The notes under the pieces are model-generated. The model did no database searches. It was not told where the DNA came from and saw nothing but the letters and a program-made list of their open reading frames with translations. Of a stretch of DNA of 64,000 nucleotides, positions 26,297 through 34,994 are shown piece after piece. A program made the position numbers and the translations under genes. Location: assembly GCA_046497075.1 (NCBI GenBank), contig JAWOGF010000054.1, positions 18,267 through 82,266 on the forward strand, given 5' to 3'. Source of the DNA: Saliniplasma sp046497075. Lineage in GTDB: Archaea > Thermoplasmatota > Thermoplasmata > Halarchaeoplasmatales > Halarchaeoplasmataceae. The first letter of the stretch is position 1, and each line of letters starts with the position of its first letter.

Positions 26297-28891
26297 TTAA
26301 TCCTCTACCTCTTTTCTCAATCTCCAAAGTTCGTTCATAGCCTCCATTGGAGTCATATTTTCGATATCAATCTTCTTTAGTTCCTCGATAACGGGATGAC
26401 TTTCAGAAGATGTTTTTCCAGTGCCAGGTTCAAAAACAACCTGTTTAAATTTTGGACTATCCTGTGTTTCCATCTTTATAGTGTGGTCCTCTTCTATTTG
26501 ACTCAGAACTTCCATAGACCGTTCAACTACGGGATTAGGTACACCTGCGAGAGAAGCGACATGGACCCCATAACTTTCGTCAGTATGTCCCTCTCGAACT
26601 TTTCTTAAGAATGTAACATCCCCTTCACTTTCTTTAACCGCCACGTGTATGTTCTTGACTCCTTTTAGAGATTTTTCTAGTTCAGTGATCTCGTGATAAT
26701 GAGTAGCAAATAGTGTCTTAGCTTTGATATTATTATTGATATATTCAGTTACAGCCCAAGCAATACTCAAACCGTCGAAAGTACTGGTTCCACTGCCTAT
26801 TTCATCGAGTAAAATCAAGCTATTTCGTGAAGCGTTATGCAGTATATTTGCAAGTTCAACCATCTCTACCATGAATGTAGATTTACCCCTGGTCAGTGCA
26901 TCTAATGAACCAACACGGGTAAAGATCCTGTCAACGATCCCTATATGAGCCTTCTCAGCAGGTACGAAACTTCCTATTTGGGCTAACAATGTAATCAATG
27001 CATTCTGCCTCATATATGTCGATTTACCGGACATGTTGGGCCCAGTGATAATAATATACCTGTTGTTCTCCATATCTAAAAGTGCATCGTTCGGTACAAA
27101 GCTCTCAACTGTTTTTTCAACTACTGGATGTCTACCCTCTTTGATATCTAACCTACCGTCATGACCGATCTCCGGACGATTGTAGTCATTTCTAACAGCT
27201 AGATGAGCAAAGTTGGATATCACGTCCAATTTGGATAGTATTTCTGCGGTCTTTTGAAATCTCTTAGACTGCTCACCCACCTCTTCTCTGATCTCTTTGA
27301 ATATCTCATATTCAAGTGCCTCCATCTTCTCTTCCGAACTGATAATCTCTTCCTCTTTGTCTTTAAGTTTCTCAGTATAATATCGTTCACTGTTTTTTAA
27401 AGTCTGTTTCCTAGAATAATTATCGGGAACTTTATCGATCTGTGTTTTTGGTATCTCTATATAGTATCCATGAACCTTATTATATCCGACTTTCAAGGTT
27501 TCGATACCGGTCCTATCTTTCTCCTTTTTCTCCAATGAACTGATCCAATCTTTTCCTTCCTTGGTTTTCCTCTTAAGTTCATCTAGATTATCATCAAAAC
27601 CCTCTTTTATGATACCCCCCTCTTTCACAGTGTTGGGTGGATCGTCAACTATAGCCTTATTGATCAGTTCCCAAATGTCTTCCATTGGGTCTAGAGAATC
27701 TTTTAGATCCTGTAAATAATCGCTTTCCACGTTCTTCAAGATGTCCAATAGAGGCCCCAATTTATCCAAAACACTTTTTATCGATATAAGATCCCTACCG
27801 TTAGCATTTCCATAAACAACTCTGCTGATCAGTCTTTCTAGATCAGATATCCCATCCATTTGATCCCGGATATCGTCTCTGAGGAATATCTCGTTCTTCA
27901 ACTCTTGCACCGCATCTAATCTCTCTTCTATCTGATCGATATCTAGAAGAGGCTGCTGCAGCCACTTCCTCAACTTTCTACATCCCATAGACGTTACAGT
28001 ATCATCTATAATTTTTAAGAGGGTCCCTTCTTTCCCGCTCTCACGCAGGTTTTGAAAGATCTCCAAGTTTTTTAAAGTTGTAGCGTCTAAAGTCATGTAG
28101 TCATCATGAGAATAATACCGCAGTCTCTGGATATAGTCCATAGTTCTTTTTTGTGTATCCTCTAGGTAATCTAAAACCGCTCCTGCAGCTCTGATAGCTT
28201 CTTTCTTATCTTTGATGCCAAGAGGTTCCAAGGTTTCGGTATCGAACTGCTCTAGTAATTTTAACTCAGCAGTATGTGGACGGAAAACTTCGTCTTTGTA
28301 CTTGTTTACCATCATAGGAACCTCTTGCTTTATCTTTTCTACAAATTGCTGGTCATTGATCAAATTTGACGGTAATATGCATTCTGAAGGTTCATATCGT
28401 ACTATTTCCGAAAGAAGGCCTTTTACATCATCTAGTTGTGTAACTAAAAAATCACCTGTAGATATATCCACTGCAGCTAGACCATGCGCTCCTCTACCTG
28501 CTATCCCGATCAGAAAGTTATTACTAGAGCCTTCTAGTAATCCTTCATCTATGACCGTCCCTGGAGTAACCACTCTGACTACCTCTCTATCGACTAAGCC
28601 TTTAGCTTTGCTCGGGTCTTGAACTTGTTCAGCTATCGCTACGGTGTAACCATTTTTTATAAGCCTTTGAATGTATGAGTCTGCAGAGTGGTATGGAACT
28701 CCGGCCATTGGGATCGGATCATTTTTTCCTTTTTCTCGACTAGTTAAAGCTATATCAAGCTCATCCGCTGCTAATTTAGCATCCTCATCGAACATTTCAT
28801 AAAAATCGCCCATACGGAAGAAAAGAATAGAATCTGGATACTGCTTCTTTAGTTCATAATACTGTTCCATCATAGGTGTTCTATCAGCCAT
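26297..28891 (-). CDS. mutS: DNA mismatch repair protein MutS
   Basis: 864 residues, full MutS1 length. The N-terminal mismatch-recognition motif FFRMGDFYEMFDEDA contains the Phe-x-Glu wedge. Connector, lever and clamp domains follow. The ATPase has GPNMSGKSTYMRQNALI (Walker A, about residue 612), LILLDEIGSGTSTFDGLSIAWA (Walker B and signature) and the THYHEIT motif. It detects mismatches and recruits MutL. MutS1/MutL pairs are patchy in archaea and are usually attributed to transfer from bacteria. Confidence 0.96.
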   Translation of the reverse strand: MADRTPMMEQYYELKKQYPDSILFFRMGDFYEMFDEDAKLAADELDIALTSREKGKNDPIPMAGVPYHSADSYIQRLIKNGYTVAIAEQVQDPSKAKGLVDREVVRVVTPGTVIDEGLLEGSSNNFLIGIAGRGAHGLAAVDISTGDFLVTQLDDVKGLLSEIVRYEPSECILPSNLINDQQFVEKIKQEVPMMVNKYKDEVFRPHTAELKLLEQFDTETLEPLGIKDKKEAIRAAGAVLDYLEDTQKRTMDYIQRLRYYSHDDYMTLDATTLKNLEIFQNLRESGKEGTLLKIIDDTVTSMGCRKLRKWLQQPLLDIDQIEERLDAVQELKNEIFLRDDIRDQMDGISDLERLISRVVYGNANGRDLISIKSVLDKLGPLLDILKNVESDYLQDLKDSLDPMEDIWELINKAIVDDPPNTVKEGGIIKEGFDDNLDELKRKTKEGKDWISSLEKKEKDRTGIETLKVGYNKVHGYYIEIPKTQIDKVPDNYSRKQTLKNSERYYTEKLKDKEEEIISSEEKMEALEYEIFKEIREEVGEQSKRFQKTAEILSKLDVISNFAHLAVRNDYNRPEIGHDGRLDIKEGRHPVVEKTVESFVPNDALLDMENNRYIIITGPNMSGKSTYMRQNALITLLAQIGSFVPAEKAHIGIVDRIFTRVGSLDALTRGKSTFMVEMVELANILHNASRNSLILLDEIGSGTSTFDGLSIAWAVTEYINNNIKAKTLFATHYHEITELEKSLKGVKNIHVAVKESEGDVTFLRKVREGHTDESYGVHVASLAGVPNPVVERSMEVLSQIEEDHTIKMETQDSPKFKQVVFEPGTGKTSSESHPVIEELKKIDIENMTPMEAMNELWRLRKEVED

Positions 28892-29013
28892 TCAATGTAC
28901 CTCCGTTGCTTTTTTCATCGTTTTTATATCTCCTTGGATTTGAAAAATGAAATGTAGCTTATAAACCTTTTTTCAAAAGCTCAGGTCAAAAATATTTTAT
29001 AGTTAGGAATAAA

Positions 29014-29967
29014 TTAAAGCAAAGTTTTTAGACTCAACTCTTCAACTAGCTCTTTATATCTGTTGCGGATTGTTACTTCAGTCACGGAAGCTACCCTAGC
29101 GATCTTTTTCTGGGTGATCTTATCTCTTCTGTTTTTTGCTGCGATGTATATGGCTGCTGCAGCAAGACCAGAAGGGCATTTACCCGATAAAAACCTAAGA
29201 CTTTCTGCTTTATCGATTATCTCCTTTGCATCTCTTTGAATTCTACCATCTAACTCTAATCTATCACAAAATCTTTCGATATAGTATTGAGCTTTAACAG
29301 GCTCTATTTTCAGTTTGAGCTCTCTACAGAGGGATATATATGCCCTACCAATCTCTCTTTTCTTGAACAATGTCACCTCTGAGATTTCCTTCAAGGTTCT
29401 AGGGATACCTGCTTGTTTACATGTTGTGTATACACAGGATGCCGCAATACAATTGATGTTCCTACCCCGTATCAGATTCTTTTTTACCGCATTCTTGTAA
29501 AGTGAACAAGATACCTCTCTCACCGGTCTAGGTAATCCTAGAACTGAACCTATTCTATCTATTTCACGAAAAGCTTTTTCCAAGTTTTTTTCTAGTGCAT
29601 TCGATGCTCTTAGTCTTTTTTGCCATTTTCTTAACCTATATAGTTGAGAGCGGGTACTTTTCGATATAGGTTTTCCGTATGAATCTTTGTCTTTATGGTC
29701 TATGATAGTTGTCAAACCTTTATCAAAAACTCTCACGTTTGCAGGAGGGCCCGTTCTAATTTTGTCCCCCTCTATTTCAAAATCGTTAGATAACCACTCA
29801 TCCCCTTCGTAAAAATATAATTCTTCCAGTACTAGGCCACACTTGTTACATAACAGTTCTCCATGCTGATTATCTAGGACTATATTATGACTACCGCATT
29901 CAGGGCATATATTTATGGATATTACAGACTCTACTTTTCTACCTATCGCCAATTCTAATTTATGCAA
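29014..29967 (-). CDS. tfb: Transcription initiation factor TFB
   Basis: 317 residues. N-terminal zinc ribbon CPECGSHN...CNKCG; B-reader/linker (GPPANVRVFDKGLTTIID); two cyclin-like repeats (about 125-215 and 220-310) with a helix-turn-helix near the end (TQKKIARVASVTEVTIRNRYKEL) for BRE binding. It recruits RNA polymerase to TBP-bound promoters. The start is a TTG with a strong Shine-Dalgarno (gggggtgag) six bases upstream, so the mRNA has a leader; a TATA-like ATTTATAAAC lies about 75 bases upstream of it. Confidence 0.95.
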   Translation of the reverse strand: MHKLELAIGRKVESVISINICPECGSHNIVLDNQHGELLCNKCGLVLEELYFYEGDEWLSNDFEIEGDKIRTGPPANVRVFDKGLTTIIDHKDKDSYGKPISKSTRSQLYRLRKWQKRLRASNALEKNLEKAFREIDRIGSVLGLPRPVREVSCSLYKNAVKKNLIRGRNINCIAASCVYTTCKQAGIPRTLKEISEVTLFKKREIGRAYISLCRELKLKIEPVKAQYYIERFCDRLELDGRIQRDAKEIIDKAESLRFLSGKCPSGLAAAAIYIAAKNRRDKITQKKIARVASVTEVTIRNRYKELVEELSLKTLL

Positions 29968-30364
29968 ATTATCTCACCCCCGCGTTAATTTTGTTAACCC
30001 TCTTAATCTAAGCGGTAAATATCGGAATACATCTCTATGTTTATAAATGTATCGTGTATACTAATAAAAATCTAGAAGATTTAGATATAATTTAACAAAT
30101 AATATTAACGCATAGATATTTTTAACAAATAGATATGTTTTCCCAATCTATAGAGTACATCGGTCATATTATGTTCTCGGATCTAGTTTTTCACTATCTT
30201 AACCCCATCTATAAGAATATATCTAGAGCCTAGTCCATATTTTCTCTTGAAACATTCAATCGTTCACATTGATATCCAACATTTCGGAGATACTATTGAT
30301 AGAATGTTCTAAATGCCTCGTATTGAGTTCATATCGTAAATATAAAAGAAACGTAGTAGTTTTT
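29968..30364. other. Intergenic region with the tfb promoter
   Basis: 397 bases without a supportable gene. The 29968-30055 part holds the ribosome-binding site and a TATA-like box (minus strand, about 30037-30052) for tfb. The rest is AT-rich, has stops in all frames at short intervals, and probably carries the 3' end of the long secreted-protein transcript. Short T-runs near 30355-30364 on the plus strand do not serve the minus-strand gene. I see no RNA gene or repeat here. Confidence 0.5.
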
Positions 30365-33300
30365 TCAGTATTCTATCGTCCATGTGACCTCAGAATCCGC
30401 ATCATTGTACAGGTAGTAACCTTCACCAGGGCTGAATTCGAAGTTTTGTGGGTCATAGCTGTAGGCTAAATTGTTATCCTTTGCTCCATCAAAGTAACCC
30501 ACAATGGTTACTTTATCTGGTGTTCCTTCAACGGTTGCTGTCGAACTCGGGTAACTCACCATGTTCCATCCAGAATCCAATGTGATGTTCGTTCTCGTTG
30601 GTTCTGTTCCTTCGACTGTCAGCGTATCGTCAGCGTTCATCTGTATCCAGATCCCCATTTTGTGATCCCAGTTGTTCAATTCATTGAAATGCTCTTCTCG
30701 ACCCGGTACGTGGGAGAGCCATTTTTCTGCTACAGAATCATAGTACATCACCTTATCATAATTACCTATGATACCGTATTCTTCATCTTCGAGTATAGAT
30801 CCGAGGTCGGTATTCTCCAAATCTAGATTGAACGATACAAAGTTCCAGCCTTCTGCATCACCTTCAGTGTTCAAAGTGATGTCCATCGTGTGGAGTTCTT
30901 TCTCTACAAAGTGTGCTGTTACTACCTTATCTCCGTCTAAAGTAATAGTTGTCTTATTATCTGAGAAAACATTTTTGATGGTATCCCAGACTTCCTCGGT
31001 CTCATAACCCAGTGCCCAGAAACCGGTACCCCCTAAGCTTTGATTCTTCACATATCTCCACTTCATTTCAAGCGACTCTTCATCATCGTACCACCCTTGA
31101 TACCACTGCCCGTTCTCCTCATAAGCGTACCACGGAACACTAGAATCTTCATGCCAATTCCTGCCGTAGACATCAGCATTATCTACAGCCTCCGTCATAA
31201 ACACTGATTCGCCATCACCTTCTGTTGCTGCACCTGGTTCATTGCTTTCAGCGGGCCATTCGTATCCGTAAAAGGGTAAACCCATGACCAGTTGTTTATC
31301 GAGATAGTAATCTCTTAAAATATCCATAGAATCCGTGACATCGAAATACTGTTCCGAGTCGTATGGGGATACTGGACCTGTGTTCTGAGCCCCACTCCAA
31401 TGATAGTCATAACCCATCAAAAACACATGATCAGTATATTCAGAAAGTTGGGAATTCCTGTAAACCTCTTCCACAGATCCAGCTGTGCAGAAGCTTATAT
31501 GATAATTCTCATTTTCTGCCTTTACGTCTTGATACAAGGTTAATAACAGTTCTTCCATCAGGTCAACGTTAGATTCGCCGGTTATGCTGTTTGTTTCACG
31601 AACGAACTCTATATCGATGTTGACCCCATCTGCGTCGTAATCATCTAATACGCTTACAACATTGTCTACCAGGTCTTGTTTATGATATGCCAGTATCTCA
31701 TCCTGTATATCCTGGTCGAATTGAGTGATGGTTAATGTTACATCAGTATCTGTTCCTTCTGATGCGTTTTTTACATCATCATAATGATCCATGTTGCCTT
31801 CATATAGAGAACCATCTGATTGAGCTGTAATAGAGAACACGGAAACATGCGTGAGCTCTTCCCAATTCGGCTCGTATTCAGTTGGGTCTGTCCAGTGAGG
31901 CCAGAAACCATATATGATATCATCTTGATTTTCTTGTCTGTTCTCGATGTTTACCTGATTATCAACGCTCCAATTTTCGAATTTCCAACTTTCATCTGGA
32001 ATAGCTTCAATGGTCACCTCCGTGCCTTCTTCATAGATGTATGTGCCTGGTTCGGGATCGGTGGTACCACCTTCTTCTGCAACAATTTCGAGAGAATAAT
32101 TATCAGTATCTGTTCTGAATGTTTCAATCAGTCCCACATCCTCTTCACTATCCCACTGCACCACAGCCTCGAATTCATACTCCGTATCAGATTTCAGACC
32201 TGAAACATACTCATAGAACATACCTTCTGAGGTAATCTGCTGTGATTGAGTTTCCTGCCAAGTCGTATCTCCTGATTCTTTGTACCTGAAGAAAACTTGA
32301 ACATCCGGGTCCATAACGGGTTCCTGTGCACTATCTGAATTACCTTCTTCTATACCATTGGTTCCTACAGCTCTCACAATATACCAATAATAAGGTTCCC
32401 CAGCTGCATCATCATCTATATATCCATAGTCACTCGAACCGTTTGCTACTACGTTTTCAATAGGATTATCCCAGGGTCCATTTTCATCTTCTGAACGGTA
32501 AATATTGTAATAATCGACTTCACCAGATGCATCATCCGGGCTAGCATCCCAGGTAATCTGATTGTGAGGAGCATCCATACCTCCCATATCTAAAAGTTCG
32601 CCCTCTAAAGTTGCTGAATCGGTGTTTACGTCTGACGTTCCAATAGTTTCGACTTCCATATTTGCTGCATCTAAAACTTCGAACTCCCCATTCCATTCGT
32701 CGTCAACGGGAGGGGATTTTAGTTCACACCATGCTGCTATTCTTACGTGATGTTGACCTTCCTCACTCTCTGAATGAGTATGTGTAAATGTTTTTGTTTC
32801 ATTAGGATCTAAAGTATCCCATTTCGATGCCACATAATCATCACCTACATACAGCTCTGCTGAAACGTCCCCTGATTCATCCCCAACGTTCGTAATATTA
32901 CCTTCAATGGTCACCGTTTCATTAGTTTCAACAGTGTTGGGCATGGTAGACCAATCCGACAACTCGAACTCAGGGTAACTTTCCTCTGTGACTTCGAACG
33001 AACTATTCCATCTCTGCCACCAGCCACCTACTATACCGTCGTCATAGTAGAACACATATAAATCTACATCATAAGTACCTGGTGAATCTATCGTCCTATC
33101 AAAACTAAATGATTCAGTTTCATCCCAACCCAAGGATCCAGTGACAAGGTTATCTACTTCCGTTCCATCGATATATAAGGATACTAAAGCTTGTGCATGA
33201 TTTTGACCGTTATCATGGATAACCTCACCAGATATGGTTACTGTATCACCTGCTTCAACGGGATCAGGATTTATGTCTTCTCCATAAGTAAATCTCCAGG

Positions 33301-34471
33301 AACAATCCTGGGAGCAACATTCACCGGACTCACCATCCTCATAACCCATGAACGCATTATCATCGATTTCTGAATCCAAATCCGTGTCCGATAATATATA
33401 CTCTTCATTAGAATTGTTATCTTGATGGTGTTCAATCGTAAGATTATCAGGAGGTGCTGGTGCACCTGTTTCTTGTTCGACCGTGAATTCCCCCTCCCAT
33501 TCATCGCCTATCCCATCATAATATTCAAAGACCCACACATCATACGTCCCCTCTTCCTCCTCTGAATGTTGAAAAGAAACTCCAGTGCTTTCTCCGGGTG
33601 CCAAACTTTTCCATTGAGTATCTGTATATTCACCATTTATGTAAAGTTCTATGGGAACGGTATCTTCATCATCACCTATGTTCTCAACTTCACCATCGAT
33701 GGTAACTGTTTCTCCTGGTTCTACTGTATCCGGAGCTGCAGACCAATTGTTCAAAACAAATTCAGCTTCACCAGGCGGACTAGGATCCACTCCAAAGTAG
33801 TCACATATCGCCCTGTAATGAGCCTCTGCTATACGCTGTCTAATATCTGGATCCATTAATTTTGCTTCTTCATCAGGATTATCTATAAACATATTCTCAG
33901 TGAGGGATGCGGGCATCCATGTTTCCCTTAGAACGGCATAGTTTGCGGTCTTCACCCCTCTGTCAGGGCTGTCTATCTCAGCTATCAGTTCATCCTGTAG
34001 AAGAGTTGTCAGCTGGGCGGCATCTGAGTCAGAGGGTAAATCCTCGTGATAAAATGATTCAATCCCCTTAGTGTTTCCATCAAAAGCGTTATTATGTAAG
34101 CTGATAAAGATGTCGGTCCCGGCATTATTGGCTATATCCGCCCTCTCTGAGAGTCCAACGTAAACGTCCGTTTCACGGGTCATGACGACTTCAGCACCAT
34201 TTGCTTCGAGCAGGTCCCTTAAACGCAGTCCGATGTCTAGAACACATTCCTTTTCGAGATAACCACTTGGACCGACGGCCCCCGAATCTGAACCTCCATG
34301 CCCGGGATCCACCGCTATGATATATTCACTCAGATCCAGCGGACCTTCACTAGCATCAGGGCCTTCAGTGTTTTGTTCCCCATCTATAAAAACAGTTCCC
34401 AATGACGAAAATGTCATTAATATTAAACATATAGCTATCGATATACTCAATATCTTGCTACGTTTATGCAT
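30365..34471 (-). CDS. Secreted multidomain N-acetylmuramoyl-L-alanine amidase / GH18 protein
   Basis: 1368 residues with a strong ribosome-binding site (ggaggaaatc). Signal peptide about 1-28. Amidase_3 domain about 48-226: zinc ligands His58 (DPGHGG), Glu73 and His126 (SLHNNA), catalytic Glu192 (LTENMF). Three CARDB-like beta domains span about 235-625 and two Fn3-like domains about 640-810. An InlB-B/bacterial-repeat-like module begins about 815 and is interrupted by a GH18 domain (about 850-1170, with DGVNIDIE catalytic motif as in SleL/YaaH-type enzymes). The module finishes at 1172-1190 (KVVTAHF). The C terminus has two GWN-(F/M)VS-type modules. The domains point to hydrolysis of peptidoglycan outside the cell, perhaps of bacterial competitors or prey, since archaea lack murein. 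Confidence 0.88.
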   Translation of the reverse strand: MHKRSKILSISIAICLILMTFSSLGTVFIDGEQNTEGPDASEGPLDLSEYIIAVDPGHGGSDSGAVGPSGYLEKECVLDIGLRLRDLLEANGAEVVMTRETDVYVGLSERADIANNAGTDIFISLHNNAFDGNTKGIESFYHEDLPSDSDAAQLTTLLQDELIAEIDSPDRGVKTANYAVLRETWMPASLTENMFIDNPDEEAKLMDPDIRQRIAEAHYRAICDYFGVDPSPPGEAEFVLNNWSAAPDTVEPGETVTIDGEVENIGDDEDTVPIELYINGEYTDTQWKSLAPGESTGVSFQHSEEEEGTYDVWVFEYYDGIGDEWEGEFTVEQETGAPAPPDNLTIEHHQDNNSNEEYILSDTDLDSEIDDNAFMGYEDGESGECCSQDCSWRFTYGEDINPDPVEAGDTVTISGEVIHDNGQNHAQALVSLYIDGTEVDNLVTGSLGWDETESFSFDRTIDSPGTYDVDLYVFYYDDGIVGGWWQRWNSSFEVTEESYPEFELSDWSTMPNTVETNETVTIEGNITNVGDESGDVSAELYVGDDYVASKWDTLDPNETKTFTHTHSESEEGQHHVRIAAWCELKSPPVDDEWNGEFEVLDAANMEVETIGTSDVNTDSATLEGELLDMGGMDAPHNQITWDASPDDASGEVDYYNIYRSEDENGPWDNPIENVVANGSSDYGYIDDDAAGEPYYWYIVRAVGTNGIEEGNSDSAQEPVMDPDVQVFFRYKESGDTTWQETQSQQITSEGMFYEYVSGLKSDTEYEFEAVVQWDSEEDVGLIETFRTDTDNYSLEIVAEEGGTTDPEPGTYIYEEGTEVTIEAIPDESWKFENWSVDNQVNIENRQENQDDIIYGFWPHWTDPTEYEPNWEELTHVSVFSITAQSDGSLYEGNMDHYDDVKNASEGTDTDVTLTITQFDQDIQDEILAYHKQDLVDNVVSVLDDYDADGVNIDIEFVRETNSITGESNVDLMEELLLTLYQDVKAENENYHISFCTAGSVEEVYRNSQLSEYTDHVFLMGYDYHWSGAQNTGPVSPYDSEQYFDVTDSMDILRDYYLDKQLVMGLPFYGYEWPAESNEPGAATEGDGESVFMTEAVDNADVYGRNWHEDSSVPWYAYEENGQWYQGWYDDEESLEMKWRYVKNQSLGGTGFWALGYETEEVWDTIKNVFSDNKTTITLDGDKVVTAHFVEKELHTMDITLNTEGDAEGWNFVSFNLDLENTDLGSILEDEEYGIIGNYDKVMYYDSVAEKWLSHVPGREEHFNELNNWDHKMGIWIQMNADDTLTVEGTEPTRTNITLDSGWNMVSYPSSTATVEGTPDKVTIVGYFDGAKDNNLAYSYDPQNFEFSPGEGYYLYNDADSEVTWTIEY

Positions 34472-34781
34472 TTGATTTCCTCCTTAAACAGATACACAGG
34501 ATCTGGTAGTGTATCGTACCCGAATCGACAGAACTATGCTTTAAGAGTTCTGTCCCTTATAATATATATGTGTTTACTTCATATATAGATTACCTTTTTA
34601 ATCGGAGAGTCTTATGTTAGAGATCCATATCTAGTAAGACGTGAATCTAACTATTTATAAAGGGACCGCTAGATTAGAATCTGCAGTGATAACGAGAATC
34701 AAGACGAATAAATGAACGAAGTAAATTTATTCGTCGAAATCATAGATTCTACCTGCCCATTAAAAATATAAAATTTTATAA
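34472..34781. other. Intergenic region between the secreted hydrolase gene and tRNA-Val
   Basis: 310 bases without a gene. It contains the minus-strand ribosome-binding site (34476-34486) and AT-rich promoter candidates for the secreted hydrolase (TATA-like acatatatatta near 34560-34575), which implies a leader of several tens of bases. A perfect 11-bp inverted repeat is listed separately. Otherwise nothing recognised. Confidence 0.5.
34703..34735. repeat. 11-bp perfect inverted repeat downstream of tRNA-Val
   Basis: Arms gacgaataaat (34703-34713) and atttattcgtc (34725-34735) with an 11-base spacer can form a hairpin. It lies 47-79 bases beyond the tRNA-Val 3' end in the direction of its transcription and about 230 bases upstream of the secreted hydrolase start. 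It could be a processing or termination structure, or an operator; no T-run follows on the minus strand. Confidence 0.4.
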
Positions 34782-34855
34782 TGGGCTCAGCCGGATTCGA
34801 ACCGGCGACCTCCGCCATGTCAAGGCGACGTCATAACCAACTAGACTATGAGCCC
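34782..34855 (-). tRNA. tRNA-Val (GAC)
   Basis: Cloverleaf: acceptor GGGCTCA/TGAGCCC, anticodon stem TCGCC/GGCGG with loop TTGACAT (anticodon GAC), T arm GCCGG-TTCGAAT-CCGGC, discriminator A at 34782, no encoded CCA and no intron. Anticodon GAC decodes GUC/GUU valine codons. Confidence 0.96.
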
Positions 34856-34994
34856 TCTAGTACAGGTCATCACTGACGAGCAAGCCATCGTCTGACCCGA
34901 TTCCACATTACATAAATTGATTATATATCATTTTCCCTTTTTCGTGAAGAGTGACGGAAAAATTGTTATATGCAAAGGTTGAATCGATTACTAG

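Noticed and set aside
33271..33504. Basic 77-codon minus-strand frame inside the secreted hydrolase
   Set aside because: Out-of-frame within a continuous multidomain coding sequence; composition is that of a shadow frame.
34782..34855. tRNA-Asp
   Set aside because: The loop TTGACAT gives anticodon GAC (valine), not GTC.
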